Source: Amycolatopsis sp. NBRC 101858 (lineage in GTDB: Bacteria; Actinomycetota; Actinomycetes; Mycobacteriales; Pseudonocardiaceae). Taken from it: a DNA stretch of 64,000 nucleotides. The position numbers and the translations under genes are program-made. The stretch is from positions 310,001 to 374,000 of the forward strand of contig NZ_BSTD01000001.1 of NCBI RefSeq assembly GCF_030269325.1, in the 5' to 3' direction. This document shows positions 32,894 through 41,429 of this stretch, piece by piece. The first letter of the stretch is position 1; each line of letters starts with the position of its first letter. The notes under the pieces were generated by a model. It worked only from the letters and a program-made list of their open reading frames with translations. It did not search any database and had not been told where the DNA came from.

Positions 32894-34057
32894 ATGCGTG
32901 CTTTGCTGACGACGTGGGGATCGCGCGGGGACGTCGAGCCATTGGCGGCACTGGCGGTGGCGCTGCGGGAGCTCGGCGCGGAAGCGGTGGTGTGCGGGCC
33001 ACCGGACGAGGATTTCGTGGCGCTGCTGGAGCGGGCCGGGGTGGCGCACGTGCCGCTGGGCCCGTCGGTGCGCTCGGTGGTGACCCGCGCGCGGCCGGAC
33101 GCGTTCGCGCTCGCGGACGAGCTGGTCACCGCGCGGTTCGACACGCTCGCGAAGGTGGCGGAAGACTGCGATGTGGTGGTGGCGCAAGGGCTGCTGCCCG
33201 CCGGCGCGCGGGACGTCGCCGAGCGGGCCGGGATCCCGTACGTGTACGCGTGTTACCACCTGCACGGGCTGCCGTCGCCGCACTACCCACCGGGGGTGCG
33301 GCCGGGCACGCCGTCCCCGGCCGGCGAGACCGACAACCGGGTGCTGTGGCGGCAGGACGCCGAGCGCGTGAACGCCCTGTACGGCCCGGCGCTCGACCGG
33401 AACCGGGCCGCGCTCGGCCTCCCGCCGGTCGAGAACGTCCGCGACCACGTCTTCACCGACCGGCCGTGGCTGGCCGCGGACCCGGTGCTGTGCCCGGCCG
33501 ACCTCGACGTGCGGCAGACGGGCGCGTGGATCCTGCCCGACGACCGGCCGCTGCCGGCGGAGCTGGCGGAGTTCCTCGACGACGGTGAACCGCCGGTGTA
33601 CGTCGGCTTCGGCAGCATGGCGGCCTACGCGCCGGAGGGCATCGCCCGGATCGCCACCGAGGCGATCCGCGCGCACGGCCGCCGGATCGTCCTGGGCAGT
33701 GGCTGGGCCGGCCTGACGGCGATCGACGACGCGCCGGACTGCTTCGTCGCCGGCGAGGTCAACCACCAGGCGCTCTTCCGCCGGGTGGCGGCGGTCGTGC
33801 ACCACGGCGGCGCCGGCACGACCACGACGGCCGCCCGGGCCGGCGCGCCCCAGGTGGTGGTGCCGCGGATCGCGGACCAGCCCTACTGGGCGGGCCGGGT
33901 GGCCGAGCTGGGCCTCGGCGCGGCCCACCCGGATCCGGTGCCGACCGCCGAGTCCCTGTCCGCCGCACTGGCCACGGCACTCGCCTCGAAAGCCCGCGTG
34001 GACATCCGCACCGACGGCGCGCTGGTGGCCGCGAAACAGCTCGCCGAGCTGGCCTGA
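32894..34057 (+). CDS. Glycopeptide-type glycosyltransferase (GT1, MGT family)
   Basis: 387 residues of GT-B fold. The N-terminus MRALLTTWGSRGDVEPLAALAVALRELGAEA is the hallmark of the vancomycin-group transferases GtfA-GtfE, and VVHHGGAGTTTTAARAGAPQVVVPRIADQPYWAGRV is the nucleotide-sugar site near the C-terminus. Known relatives move glucose, vancosamine or epivancosamine onto glycopeptide aglycones. No glycopeptide biosynthesis gene is present here, so this is an orphan or acts in resistance by inactivating a macrolide- or glycopeptide-like compound. Isolated between two hairpins. Confidence 0.88.
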   Translation: MRALLTTWGSRGDVEPLAALAVALRELGAEAVVCGPPDEDFVALLERAGVAHVPLGPSVRSVVTRARPDAFALADELVTARFDTLAKVAEDCDVVVAQGLLPAGARDVAERAGIPYVYACYHLHGLPSPHYPPGVRPGTPSPAGETDNRVLWRQDAERVNALYGPALDRNRAALGLPPVENVRDHVFTDRPWLAADPVLCPADLDVRQTGAWILPDDRPLPAELAEFLDDGEPPVYVGFGSMAAYAPEGIARIATEAIRAHGRRIVLGSGWAGLTAIDDAPDCFVAGEVNHQALFRRVAAVVHHGGAGTTTTAARAGAPQVVVPRIADQPYWAGRVAELGLGAAHPDPVPTAESLSAALATALASKARVDIRTDGALVAAKQLAELA

Positions 34058-34063
34058 GCCCGA

Positions 34064-34094
34064 AGGCGGCACTTCCCCCGGGCAAGTGCCGCCT
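34064..34094. terminator. Bidirectional terminator-like hairpin
   Basis: AGGCGGCACTT (34064-34074) pairs perfectly with AAGTGCCGCCT (34084-34094), 9-base loop, between the convergent glycosyltransferase and peptidase genes. Confidence 0.75.
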
Positions 34095-34104
34095 CCGGCC
34101 TGGC

Positions 34105-35637
34105 TCAGCCCGCGAACGGGCTCGCGTCGATCGCGCAGGTCTTGCCCGCGGCCGGGAACGTCCCGGCGATCAGGTAGTCCCGCTTCACCTGCTCGGTGCA
34201 CGTGCTCGGCACGTACATCGACGAGTGCCCGTACCCCTCGGTGACGAACACGCGGGCGCGCGCCAGTTCCGCGGCGCCGTCGCGGGCCCCGGCCAGCGGC
34301 GTCGACGGGTCGTAGCGGTTGTTCAGCACCAGGATCTCCGCCGACGTCGGGCGGTTCCACGGGCCGGTGTAGCGGTCCGCGGCCGTCGACTTCCAGAACG
34401 CGCAGCTCATCATGTCCAGCACCGCGATCCGGCCGAAGTACGGGACCCGCTGGTCCTCGGACTCCGCGTACCGGCTGTAGATCGCCGGATCGGTCGGCAC
34501 ATCGCTGTCCCCGCACTGGATCGCGTTGAAGGCTTCGGTGCGGTTGGACGTGTACGGCTCGCCCGCCTTGAATGCGGCGACCGTGCTGGGCGCGTCGTAC
34601 AGGCGCTGCAGCAGCGACGCGATGTCCGGCCAGCCCCGCGAGTCGGACAGGTCCGCCGCCGCGTTGATGATCCCGGAGTACGTCCACGTTTCGCCGTCCG
34701 AGGTGATCGGCGCCTGCTTGGCCCGCGCGGTGAGCGCCGCCCACTTCGCCTTGGGGTCGCCCGAGGAGAACGCGCACTTCGGCCCGGCTTCCGTGCACAG
34801 GCGCAGGAACTGGTCGAACGTCTGCGAGATGCCGGTGGCGACGTCCTGGCGGGTGTCCAGCGGAACGCTCTTGCCGCTGCCGTCGTGGCCGGTGGAGTTG
34901 CCGGCGAAGTCCATCGTGCCGTCGAACACCATCGCGCGGATGCGGTTCGGGAACAGGTTGGCGTAGGTGGCGCCGAGCTGCGTCCCGTAGGAAATGCCGT
35001 GGTAGGTCAGCTTCGCGTCACCGACCGCGCGGCGCAGCAGCTCGAGGTCCCGTGCGGTGTCGGCCGTCGAGACGTGGTCGAGGATCGGGCCGGCGTTCGC
35101 CGCACAGCGGTCGGCGAGCTCCTTCGACTTCGCGTAAAAGGCCGCGTTGCCGCTCGGGTCACCGGGCATTTCCGGGAAGGAGCCGAAGAACGACTCCTGT
35201 TCGGCCAGCGTGCCGAAGCACCGGACGGCGGTGCTGCTGCCGATCCCGCGCGGGTCCCACGACACGACGTCGAACCGCGCGCGCAGCTGGTCGGAGAACA
35301 GCCACGGCCACTTCCCGCGCTCCCGCAGGCGTTGCAGGCCGGACGCGCCCGGGCCGCCGAAGTTGACGAACAGCGTGCCGATCTTGTGCGTGGGATCGGT
35401 GGCGGGCAGCTTGATCAGCGCGAGGTCGATCTTCGCGCCGGACGGCCGGTCGTAGTCCAGCGGCACCTGGGCGGTGGCGCACTGGAAGCCGTCCTCGCAG
35501 CCGGTCCAGCTCGGATTCGGTGCGAGAACGCTGTCGACGGAAGCCGAAGCCACCGCCGGTCCGGCCGCGACGGCCAGTGAAGCCCCGAGCGCGACGACCA
35601 CGCCGCGCACGAGACCTCCCCCAGTAAGACGACGCAC
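34105..35637 (-). CDS. Secreted alpha/beta hydrolase, tripeptidyl aminopeptidase (TAP) type
   Basis: 510 residues. A long signal peptide (about 1-32, basic MRRLTGGGLVRGVVVALGASLAVAAGPAVASA) directs export. The hydrolase core has the oxyanion FVNFGGPGASG, the nucleophile elbow GISYGTQLG (Ser), and a C-terminal TAP-like domain with EILVLNNRYDPSTPLAGA (Asp) and VTEGYGHSSMY (His). Relatives such as Streptomyces Tap and SlpD/E remove tripeptides from protein N-termini. Convergent with the glycosyltransferase, divergent from the GntR operon. Confidence 0.93.
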   Translation of the reverse strand: MRRLTGGGLVRGVVVALGASLAVAAGPAVASASVDSVLAPNPSWTGCEDGFQCATAQVPLDYDRPSGAKIDLALIKLPATDPTHKIGTLFVNFGGPGASGLQRLRERGKWPWLFSDQLRARFDVVSWDPRGIGSSTAVRCFGTLAEQESFFGSFPEMPGDPSGNAAFYAKSKELADRCAANAGPILDHVSTADTARDLELLRRAVGDAKLTYHGISYGTQLGATYANLFPNRIRAMVFDGTMDFAGNSTGHDGSGKSVPLDTRQDVATGISQTFDQFLRLCTEAGPKCAFSSGDPKAKWAALTARAKQAPITSDGETWTYSGIINAAADLSDSRGWPDIASLLQRLYDAPSTVAAFKAGEPYTSNRTEAFNAIQCGDSDVPTDPAIYSRYAESEDQRVPYFGRIAVLDMMSCAFWKSTAADRYTGPWNRPTSAEILVLNNRYDPSTPLAGARDGAAELARARVFVTEGYGHSSMYVPSTCTEQVKRDYLIAGTFPAAGKTCAIDASPFAG

Positions 35638-35770
35638 GAAGAACCCTTTCGTCGGAGAAAACGATCACCCCCAAGACGCCGGGCGCGCCCGGGGGTTCCA
35701 CCGGGTCCTTCGCGATCCGGCCGGAGAAGGTTCCCGGAAGTACCCCTGGCGCCGACTTCCACTCCTTAGC

Positions 35771-35793
35771 TATAGTGCTAGTCACCTAGTTAA
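35771..35793 (+). promoter_or_regulatory. Promoter and operator of the GntR-ABC-esterase operon
   Basis: TATAGT at 35771-35776 is a good -10. Immediately downstream CTAG-N4-CTAG (35778-35789) repeats a symmetric half-site, placed where an autoregulating YtrA-type repressor would sit. No clear -35 is visible, and the stretch is strikingly AT-rich for the window. Confidence 0.5.
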
Positions 35794-35805
35794 ATGGAGT
35801 TGCCG

Positions 35806-36201
35806 ATGATCGAGTTCCACCTCGACGCCCGCTCGGGGCTTTCGCCGTACCAGCAGCTGGTCCAGCAGGTACGGCACGCCCTCCGGCTGGGCCTGCTCGA
35901 AAAGGGAGACCAGCTCCCGAAGGTCAAGGACGTGGTCGCCGACCTGGCGATCAACCCCAACACCGTGCTCAAGGCCTACCGCGAACTGGAGCACGACGGC
36001 CTCGTCTCGGCGCGGCCCGGCGTCGGCACCTTCGTGACCGCGACGCTGAACGGCGCCGCCTCCTTCGCCGTCCTCGGACCGCTGCGGCAGGACCTGCGCC
36101 GCTGGCTGGGGAAGGCCCGCCAGGCCGGCCTCGACGAAGAGAGCATCGAGGCCCTGCTGATGTCCACGTTTCGCGACTCCGCCAGAGAGGACATAGCGTG
36201 A
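35806..36201 (+). CDS. GntR family (YtrA subfamily) regulator
   Basis: 131 residues. The N-terminal winged helix is MIEFHLDARSGLSPYQQLVQQVRHALRLGLLEKGDQLPKVKDVVADLAINPNTVLKAYRELEHDGLVSARPGVGTFV, followed by a short about 45-residue tail, as in YtrA, which lacks a large effector domain. YtrA regulators typically govern ABC transporter operons that respond to cell-wall-active agents. ATG 35806 is chosen since GGAG lies six bases before it; an upstream ATG at 35794 is the alternative. Stop overlaps the ABC ATPase GTG (GTGA). Confidence 0.92.
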   Translation: MIEFHLDARSGLSPYQQLVQQVRHALRLGLLEKGDQLPKVKDVVADLAINPNTVLKAYRELEHDGLVSARPGVGTFVTATLNGAASFAVLGPLRQDLRRWLGKARQAGLDEESIEALLMSTFRDSAREDIA

Positions 36202-37079
36202 CCGTCCTGCGTGCCCAGGGACTGGGCAAGAAGTACAAGCGCAAGTGGGCGCTGACCGGCTGCACGCTCGAGATCGAAGCCGGCCACGTGACCGGGCTCG
36301 TCGGCCCCAACGGCGCCGGCAAGTCCACCCTGCTGAACATCGCCTCCGGCATGCTGGAGCCGACGACCGGCACCATCGAGGTCTGCGGCGGCACCCCGGG
36401 CAGTGGCCCGGACCAGCTGGCGAAGGTCGGCTACGTCGCCCAGAGCACGCCCGTCTACACCGGGCTCACCATCGAAGAGCACCTGCGGCTCGGCGCGCAC
36501 CTCAACCCGCGCTGGGACGACTCGCTCGCCACCAAGCGGGTCGAACGGCTCGGGCTCGACCCGAAGCAGCCCGCCGGCAAGCTCTCCGGCGGCCAGCGCG
36601 CGCAGCTCGCGCTCACCCTCGGCATCGCCAAGCGCCCCGAACTGCTGCTGCTCGACGAGCCGGTCGCCGCGCTGGACCCGTTGGCACGCCGGGAGTTCCT
36701 GCAGGACCTCATGGAAGCCGTCGCCGAGCACGGGCTGTCGGTCGTGATGTCCTCGCACCTGGTCAACGACCTGGAACGCGTCTGCGACCACCTCGTCGTG
36801 CTGGTGGACTCGCAGGTCCGGGTGATCGGCGACGTCGAAGAGCTGCTGGCCTCGCACCACCGGCTCTCGGGGCCGCGCCGCGAGGTCGACTCGCTGCCGG
36901 CCGACCAGCACGTCGTCTCCGCGAAGCACACCGACCGCCAGACCACGGTGCTCGTCCGGACCGAGGCACCGATCCTCGACCCCGCGTGGACGGTCGCGCA
37001 GATCGGCCTCGAGGACCTCGTCCTCGAGTACATGAGCAACCCCACCGCCGCCCGCCCCGCCCTGGAGGTCCTCCGATGA
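36198..37079 (+). CDS. ABC transporter ATP-binding protein
   Basis: 293 residues. Walker A GPNGAGKST, Q-loop VAQSTP, signature LSGGQRAQ, Walker B LLLLDEPVAALDP and H-loop SSHLV are all intact. The about 75-residue C-terminal extension is typical of exporters coupled to ABC-2 type permeases (bacitracin/lantibiotic and YtrB class). Translationally coupled to the regulator before it and the permease after it. Substrate unknown. Confidence 0.95.
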   Translation: MTVLRAQGLGKKYKRKWALTGCTLEIEAGHVTGLVGPNGAGKSTLLNIASGMLEPTTGTIEVCGGTPGSGPDQLAKVGYVAQSTPVYTGLTIEEHLRLGAHLNPRWDDSLATKRVERLGLDPKQPAGKLSGGQRAQLALTLGIAKRPELLLLDEPVAALDPLARREFLQDLMEAVAEHGLSVVMSSHLVNDLERVCDHLVVLVDSQVRVIGDVEELLASHHRLSGPRREVDSLPADQHVVSAKHTDRQTTVLVRTEAPILDPAWTVAQIGLEDLVLEYMSNPTAARPALEVLR

Positions 37080-38059
37080 CCTGGCTGACCTGGCGCCAGT
37101 TCCGCATTCCCGCGTTGTCCGTGTTCGCCACGCTGGTCGTGATCGGCGTCGTGCTCGCGATCACCGGGCCGGAGCTGGTCGGGCGCACGAACTTCTCCGA
37201 CCAGGACACGCTGTTCGGCGGGACGATCCTGGTGCTCTACCTGCTGCCCGCGGCGATCGGCGTCTTCTGGGGCGTCCCGATGATCACCCGCGAGCTCGAG
37301 AGCGGCACGCACAGCCTGGTGTGGAACCAGACCGTCACGCGCAAGCGGTGGCTCACCACCAAGCTCGGGTTCGGGCTCCTGGCCGCGATGGTCGCGGCCG
37401 GCCTGCTCGGCTGGGCGGTGTCGTGGTGGGCGAGCCCGATCGACGCGCTCGCGGCGCAGCAGACCGATCGCGGGATGCTCTCGCGCATCGCCCCGGTGGT
37501 GTTCGGCGCGCGCGGCATCGTCCCGATCGGCTACGCGGCCTTCGCCCTCGCGCTCGGCGTCGCGGTCGGGATGCTGCTGAAGCGGACGGTGGCCGCCATG
37601 GCCGTCACGCTCGCTGTACTCGCCGCCGTGCTGCTTCTGGTGCCGAACTTCGTGCGGCCGTACCTGCTGCCGCCCGAGCAGATGACCGTCGCGATCGTCC
37701 CGGGCGAAATCACGAACATCAACGGCGACGACGCGATCGGGATCCGGGAGATCGGCGTGCGGAACCCGGCCGGCGCGTGGGTGCTGGCGAACGAAACCGT
37801 CGACCAGGCGGGCAACGTCGCCTATCCGCTGCCGGAGTTCGTGCAGGGCTGTGCCCCGAGGCCCGGCCAGGGCCCGCCGGAGCGCGGCTCCATGGAACAG
37901 TGCATGGCCCAGCTGGGCGCGCACGGCTACCAGCAGCGCCTGATCTACCAGCCCGGTTCGCGGTTCTGGCCGCTGCAGTGGCTCGAGCTCGCGCTCTTCC
38001 TCGCGATGACCGCCCTGCTCACCTGGTTCTCCTTCCGCCGCCTCCGTCACCTTTCCTGA
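37076..38059 (+). CDS. ABC-2-like transporter permease
   Basis: 327 residues with about six membrane helices: LSVFATLVVIGVVLAITG, ILVLYLLPAAIGVFWGVPMI, FGLLAAMVAAGLLGWAVSWW, VPIGYAAFALALGVAVGML, MAVTLAVLAAVLLLVPNFV, and a last one near LELALFLAMTALLTWFSF. Between helices five and six lies an about 100-residue extracytoplasmic loop with two cysteines (VQGCAPRPGQ, MEQCMAQ). This loop layout is seen in permeases of the YtrC/YhgE sort. ATG overlaps the ATPase stop. Confidence 0.9.
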   Translation: MTWLTWRQFRIPALSVFATLVVIGVVLAITGPELVGRTNFSDQDTLFGGTILVLYLLPAAIGVFWGVPMITRELESGTHSLVWNQTVTRKRWLTTKLGFGLLAAMVAAGLLGWAVSWWASPIDALAAQQTDRGMLSRIAPVVFGARGIVPIGYAAFALALGVAVGMLLKRTVAAMAVTLAVLAAVLLLVPNFVRPYLLPPEQMTVAIVPGEITNINGDDAIGIREIGVRNPAGAWVLANETVDQAGNVAYPLPEFVQGCAPRPGQGPPERGSMEQCMAQLGAHGYQQRLIYQPGSRFWPLQWLELALFLAMTALLTWFSFRRLRHLS

Positions 38060-38078
38060 GCCGATTCCTGGGGGAATC

Positions 38079-39194
38079 ATGCGCACTCTCGCGGTAGCCA
38101 CCGCTTTGACCCTCACCCTGGCCGCGTCGCCCGCCACCGCCTCGGCGGCCACGACGCCCTCCCTGCCCCACCCGACCGGCCACGAGCCCGTCGGCGTCAC
38201 TTCACTGTCCTTGAAGGACACTTCGCGCCCCGACCCGTGGGTGCCGGCGGTCCCCTACCGCGAGCTGATGGTCTCCGTCTTCTACCCGGCGACCTCGGCG
38301 AACGGGCCGAAGAAGCAGTACATGACCCCACTCGAGTCCCAACGCAACCTCGAACGGGAGGGCATCCCGGGGCTGCCCCTGGACGTCCTGAGCACCGTCC
38401 GGACGAACGCCGTCGTCGACGCGAAACCGGCCGGGCGGTGGCACGGCCTGCCGCTGGTCGTGCTGTCGCCGGGCTGGACGCAGCCGCGGACCATCCTCAC
38501 GGCACTGGCCGAGGAGCTCGCCAGCCGCGGGTACGCCGTCGCGGCGATCGACCACACCTACGAAAACCGCGCCACCACGTTCCCCGACGGCCACGTCACC
38601 GGCTGCGCCGCCTGCGAAGTCGACGACCAGCCCGGGATCTGGGAGAAGGTCGCGCAGGTGCGGTCGAAGGACACGTCGTTCGTGCTCGACCAGCTGCTGC
38701 ACTCGAAGAAGTGGGGCGCCCTGATCGACCCGCAGCGCATCGGCATGACCGGGCACTCCGCGGGCGGCGCGGTCACGACGCAGGCGATGCTGGCCGACCC
38801 GCGCATCCGCGCCGGGGCGGACATCGACGGGAGCATCCACGTCCCGCTCCCGGCGTCCGGGCTGTCGAGGCCGTTCCTGTTCCTGGGCAGCATGGACAAC
38901 TACACGCCGGGCCAGCCGGGACCGTACGACGACTGGGAGACGGACTGGACGCACCTCACCGGGTGGAAGCGCTGGCTCATGGTGTCCGGCACCGTGCACA
39001 GCTCGTTCACCGACCTCGGTGTGCTCGCCGCCCAGCTGGGGGTCGACATCGGCGCCTCGATCGACGCCTACCGCGCGCTGGCGATCACGCGGAACTACGT
39101 AAGCGCTTTCTTCGACCTGAACCTGCGCTGCCGCCCGCAACCGCTGCTGGCCGCGCCTTCGCCCGCCTACCCGGAAGTGACGTTCATCGGATGA
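38079..39194 (+). CDS. Secreted PAF-acetylhydrolase-like esterase, single domain
   Basis: 371 residues. Signal peptide about 1-24 (MRTLAVATALTLTLAASPATASA). The mature enzyme begins PTGHEPVGVTSLSLKDTSRPDPWVP and has an alpha/beta-hydrolase core with nucleophile elbow GMTGHSAGG, a DxDGS acid region, and His in SGTVHSSFTDLG, the triad arrangement of type II PAF-acetylhydrolase/dienelactone hydrolases. Two cysteines in TGCAACEVDD probably form a disulfide. It is 19 bases after the permease, so it likely is the fourth cistron, and its stop overlaps the next ATG. First of three homologous copies. Confidence 0.9.
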   Translation: MRTLAVATALTLTLAASPATASAATTPSLPHPTGHEPVGVTSLSLKDTSRPDPWVPAVPYRELMVSVFYPATSANGPKKQYMTPLESQRNLEREGIPGLPLDVLSTVRTNAVVDAKPAGRWHGLPLVVLSPGWTQPRTILTALAEELASRGYAVAAIDHTYENRATTFPDGHVTGCAACEVDDQPGIWEKVAQVRSKDTSFVLDQLLHSKKWGALIDPQRIGMTGHSAGGAVTTQAMLADPRIRAGADIDGSIHVPLPASGLSRPFLFLGSMDNYTPGQPGPYDDWETDWTHLTGWKRWLMVSGTVHSSFTDLGVLAAQLGVDIGASIDAYRALAITRNYVSAFFDLNLRCRPQPLLAAPSPAYPEVTFIG

Positions 39195-41317
39195 AGAAAA
39201 CCCTTCTGCTGACCGTCACCGCGCTCGTGCTCGGCTCGGCCGCGCCCGCCTCGGCGTCCCCGGCGCTGTCACTGGCCCGGCCGACCGGCCCGCAACCGGT
39301 GGGCACGACTTCCTTGTACCTGAAGGACACCTCCCGGCCGGACCCGTGGGTCGCGACCGTGCCCTACCGCGAGCTGATGGTGTCGCTGTTCTACCCGGCG
39401 GCTTCCGCGCAGGGACCGAAGAAGCAGTTCATGTCCGAGGCCGAGGCGGCCGCCGTCTTCGAGGAAGCCGGGATCACCGGCATCCCCGCCGACGTGCTGA
39501 CCACGGTGCACACCGACGCCGTGGTCGACGCCCGGCCGGCCGGGCACCACCTGCCGCTGGTCGTCCTTTCGCCCGGGTTCAAGCGGCCCCGCGCCGAACT
39601 GACGTCGCTGGCCGAGGACCTGGCGAGCCACGGCACCGCGGTCGCCGTGGTCGACCACACCTACGAAAACGTGGCCACGACGTTCCCCGACGGCCGGGTC
39701 ACCGGGTGCGCGGCCTGCGGCAACTACGACGACGCGTTCTGGAAGAAGCTGCACAGCGGGCGTGCCGCGGACGTCTCGTTCGTGCTCGACTCGCTGACGC
39801 ACTCGAAGTGGGCGCCGCTGATCGACGCGTCGCGGATCGGCATGGCCGGGCATTCGGTCGGCGGTGCGAGCGCGCTCGACGCGATGGTGGCCGACCCGCG
39901 GATCAAGGCGGGGATCGACATCGACGGCACGACGGACGTCCCGCTGCGGTCACCGGGACTCGACCGGCCGTTCCTGTTCCTGGGCCGCGCGAACACGTAC
40001 ACGCCCGGGACCGGCCAGGAATCCGGTACCTGGCAACGGGACTGGGCGCAGCTGACGGGGTGGAAGCGCTGGCTCGTCGTCGCGGGCATGGCGCACCCGT
40101 CGTTCACCGACATAGGTTTGGTGGGTGAGCAGCTCGGCCTCGACTTCGGCCCGACGACGCCGGCGGCGCGGGGACAGGCGATCACGGCGGCGTACGTCCG
40201 GGCCTTCTTCGACCAGCACCTGGAGGGCCGGGCCCAGCCGCTGCTCGACCAGCCGTCTTCGCGCTACCCGGAGGTCAGCTTCGCCATGACGTCGACGCCC
40301 TACCTGCCCCCGCCGACCGGGGACCGGCCGGTCGGCAGCACGCAGGTGTACCTGAAGGACACTTCGCGGCCGGACCCGTGGGTGCCGTCGGTGCCCTACC
40401 GGGAGCTGATGGTCTCGCTCTTCTACCCGGCGGTTTCTTCGCCGCACGGGCCGAAGACGCAGTACCTGACCGCGGCCGAGTCGGCGGCGCTGCTGTCCGG
40501 CAGCGGCTTGGACGTGCCGCCGGACCTGCTCACCAGGCTGGTGACGAACTCGGTGGCCGACGCCCGGCCGGCCGGGTCCCGCCTGCCCCTGGTGGTGCTT
40601 TCGCCCGGCTACACGAAACCCCGCGCCACGCTCAGCGCGCTGGCCGAGGACCTGGCGAGCCACGGGTACGCCGTCGCGCTCGTCGGGCACACGTACGAGA
40701 ACGCCGGCCAGAGCTTCCCCGACGGGCGCTTCGCCGGGTGCGCGTCGTGCGAAGTGCCGCACGACCCCGCGTTCTGGACGAAGCTGGAGCTGGGCCGGGC
40801 CGCCGACGTGTCGTTCGTGCTGGACTCGCTGACGCACTCGAAGAAGTGGGCGCCGCTGCTCGACCCGGCCCGGATCGGCATGGCCGGGCACTCCGCCGGC
40901 GGGGCGAGCACGCTGCCCACGATGGTCGCGGACCCGCGGGTCAAGGCCGGCATCGACATCGACGGCACCACCGAAGTCCCGCTCACCCCGCCCGGGCTGG
41001 CGCGGCCGTTCATGTTCGTGGGCCACCCGCTCGGGGCGACCGCCTGCGCGCCCGACCTGCCGTGGGAGCGGGACTGGGCCCAGCTGACGGGGTGGCGGCG
41101 CTGGCTGGAGGTGGCGGGCACGAAGCACGCGTCGTTCACGGACGTGGGCCTGGTGGGCGACCAGCTCGGCGTCGACGTCGGCACGACGACCACGGCCCTG
41201 CGCACCCAGGAGATCACGCGGGCGTACGTGAACGCGTTCTTCGACCGGCACCTGCGGGGTGAGACGCGGCCGGTGCTCGATGCGCCGGGGTATCCGGAAG
41301 TCTCGTTCTGCCACTGA
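39191..41317 (+). CDS. Secreted tandem (fused) double esterase
   Basis: 708 residues: a signal peptide (MKKTLLLTVTALVLGSAAPASAS) and two full copies of the esterase domain found in the preceding gene. Copy A is about residues 24-364 with GMAGHSVGG and GMAHPSFTD; copy B is about 366-708 with GMAGHSAGG and GTKHASFTD. Copy B starts at an internal Met (codon 366, base 40286) directly after the copy A terminal PEVSF, with no own signal peptide, so the protein looks like a fusion of two once-separate genes. Both triads are intact. The repeated motif TSRPDPWVxxVPYRELMVS occurs in all three copies. Confidence 0.92.
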   Translation: MKKTLLLTVTALVLGSAAPASASPALSLARPTGPQPVGTTSLYLKDTSRPDPWVATVPYRELMVSLFYPAASAQGPKKQFMSEAEAAAVFEEAGITGIPADVLTTVHTDAVVDARPAGHHLPLVVLSPGFKRPRAELTSLAEDLASHGTAVAVVDHTYENVATTFPDGRVTGCAACGNYDDAFWKKLHSGRAADVSFVLDSLTHSKWAPLIDASRIGMAGHSVGGASALDAMVADPRIKAGIDIDGTTDVPLRSPGLDRPFLFLGRANTYTPGTGQESGTWQRDWAQLTGWKRWLVVAGMAHPSFTDIGLVGEQLGLDFGPTTPAARGQAITAAYVRAFFDQHLEGRAQPLLDQPSSRYPEVSFAMTSTPYLPPPTGDRPVGSTQVYLKDTSRPDPWVPSVPYRELMVSLFYPAVSSPHGPKTQYLTAAESAALLSGSGLDVPPDLLTRLVTNSVADARPAGSRLPLVVLSPGYTKPRATLSALAEDLASHGYAVALVGHTYENAGQSFPDGRFAGCASCEVPHDPAFWTKLELGRAADVSFVLDSLTHSKKWAPLLDPARIGMAGHSAGGASTLPTMVADPRVKAGIDIDGTTEVPLTPPGLARPFMFVGHPLGATACAPDLPWERDWAQLTGWRRWLEVAGTKHASFTDVGLVGDQLGVDVGTTTTALRTQEITRAYVNAFFDRHLRGETRPVLDAPGYPEVSFCH

Positions 41318-41319
41318 GC

Positions 41320-41362
41320 ACGGCGGAAGCGGCACTCGCCGGGGGTGTGCCGCTTCCGCCGT
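41320..41362 (+). terminator. Strong terminator hairpin after esterase operon
   Basis: A 16-base arm 41320-41335 pairs perfectly with 41347-41362 across an 11-base loop, two bases after the stop. It ends the GntR-ABC-esterase operon. Confidence 0.8.
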
Positions 41363-41429
41363 CAAACGGGCATACAGGGCAAACCTCGTAGATCGAACGT
41401 TTGGCCGACGAAGCCCGATACTGGACCCC

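Noticed and set aside
38079-41317. CRISPR-like or DNA-level tandem repeat
   Set aside because: The repetition is at the protein level, three homologous esterase domains about 1.1 kb long, diverged in DNA; there are no short regularly spaced repeats.
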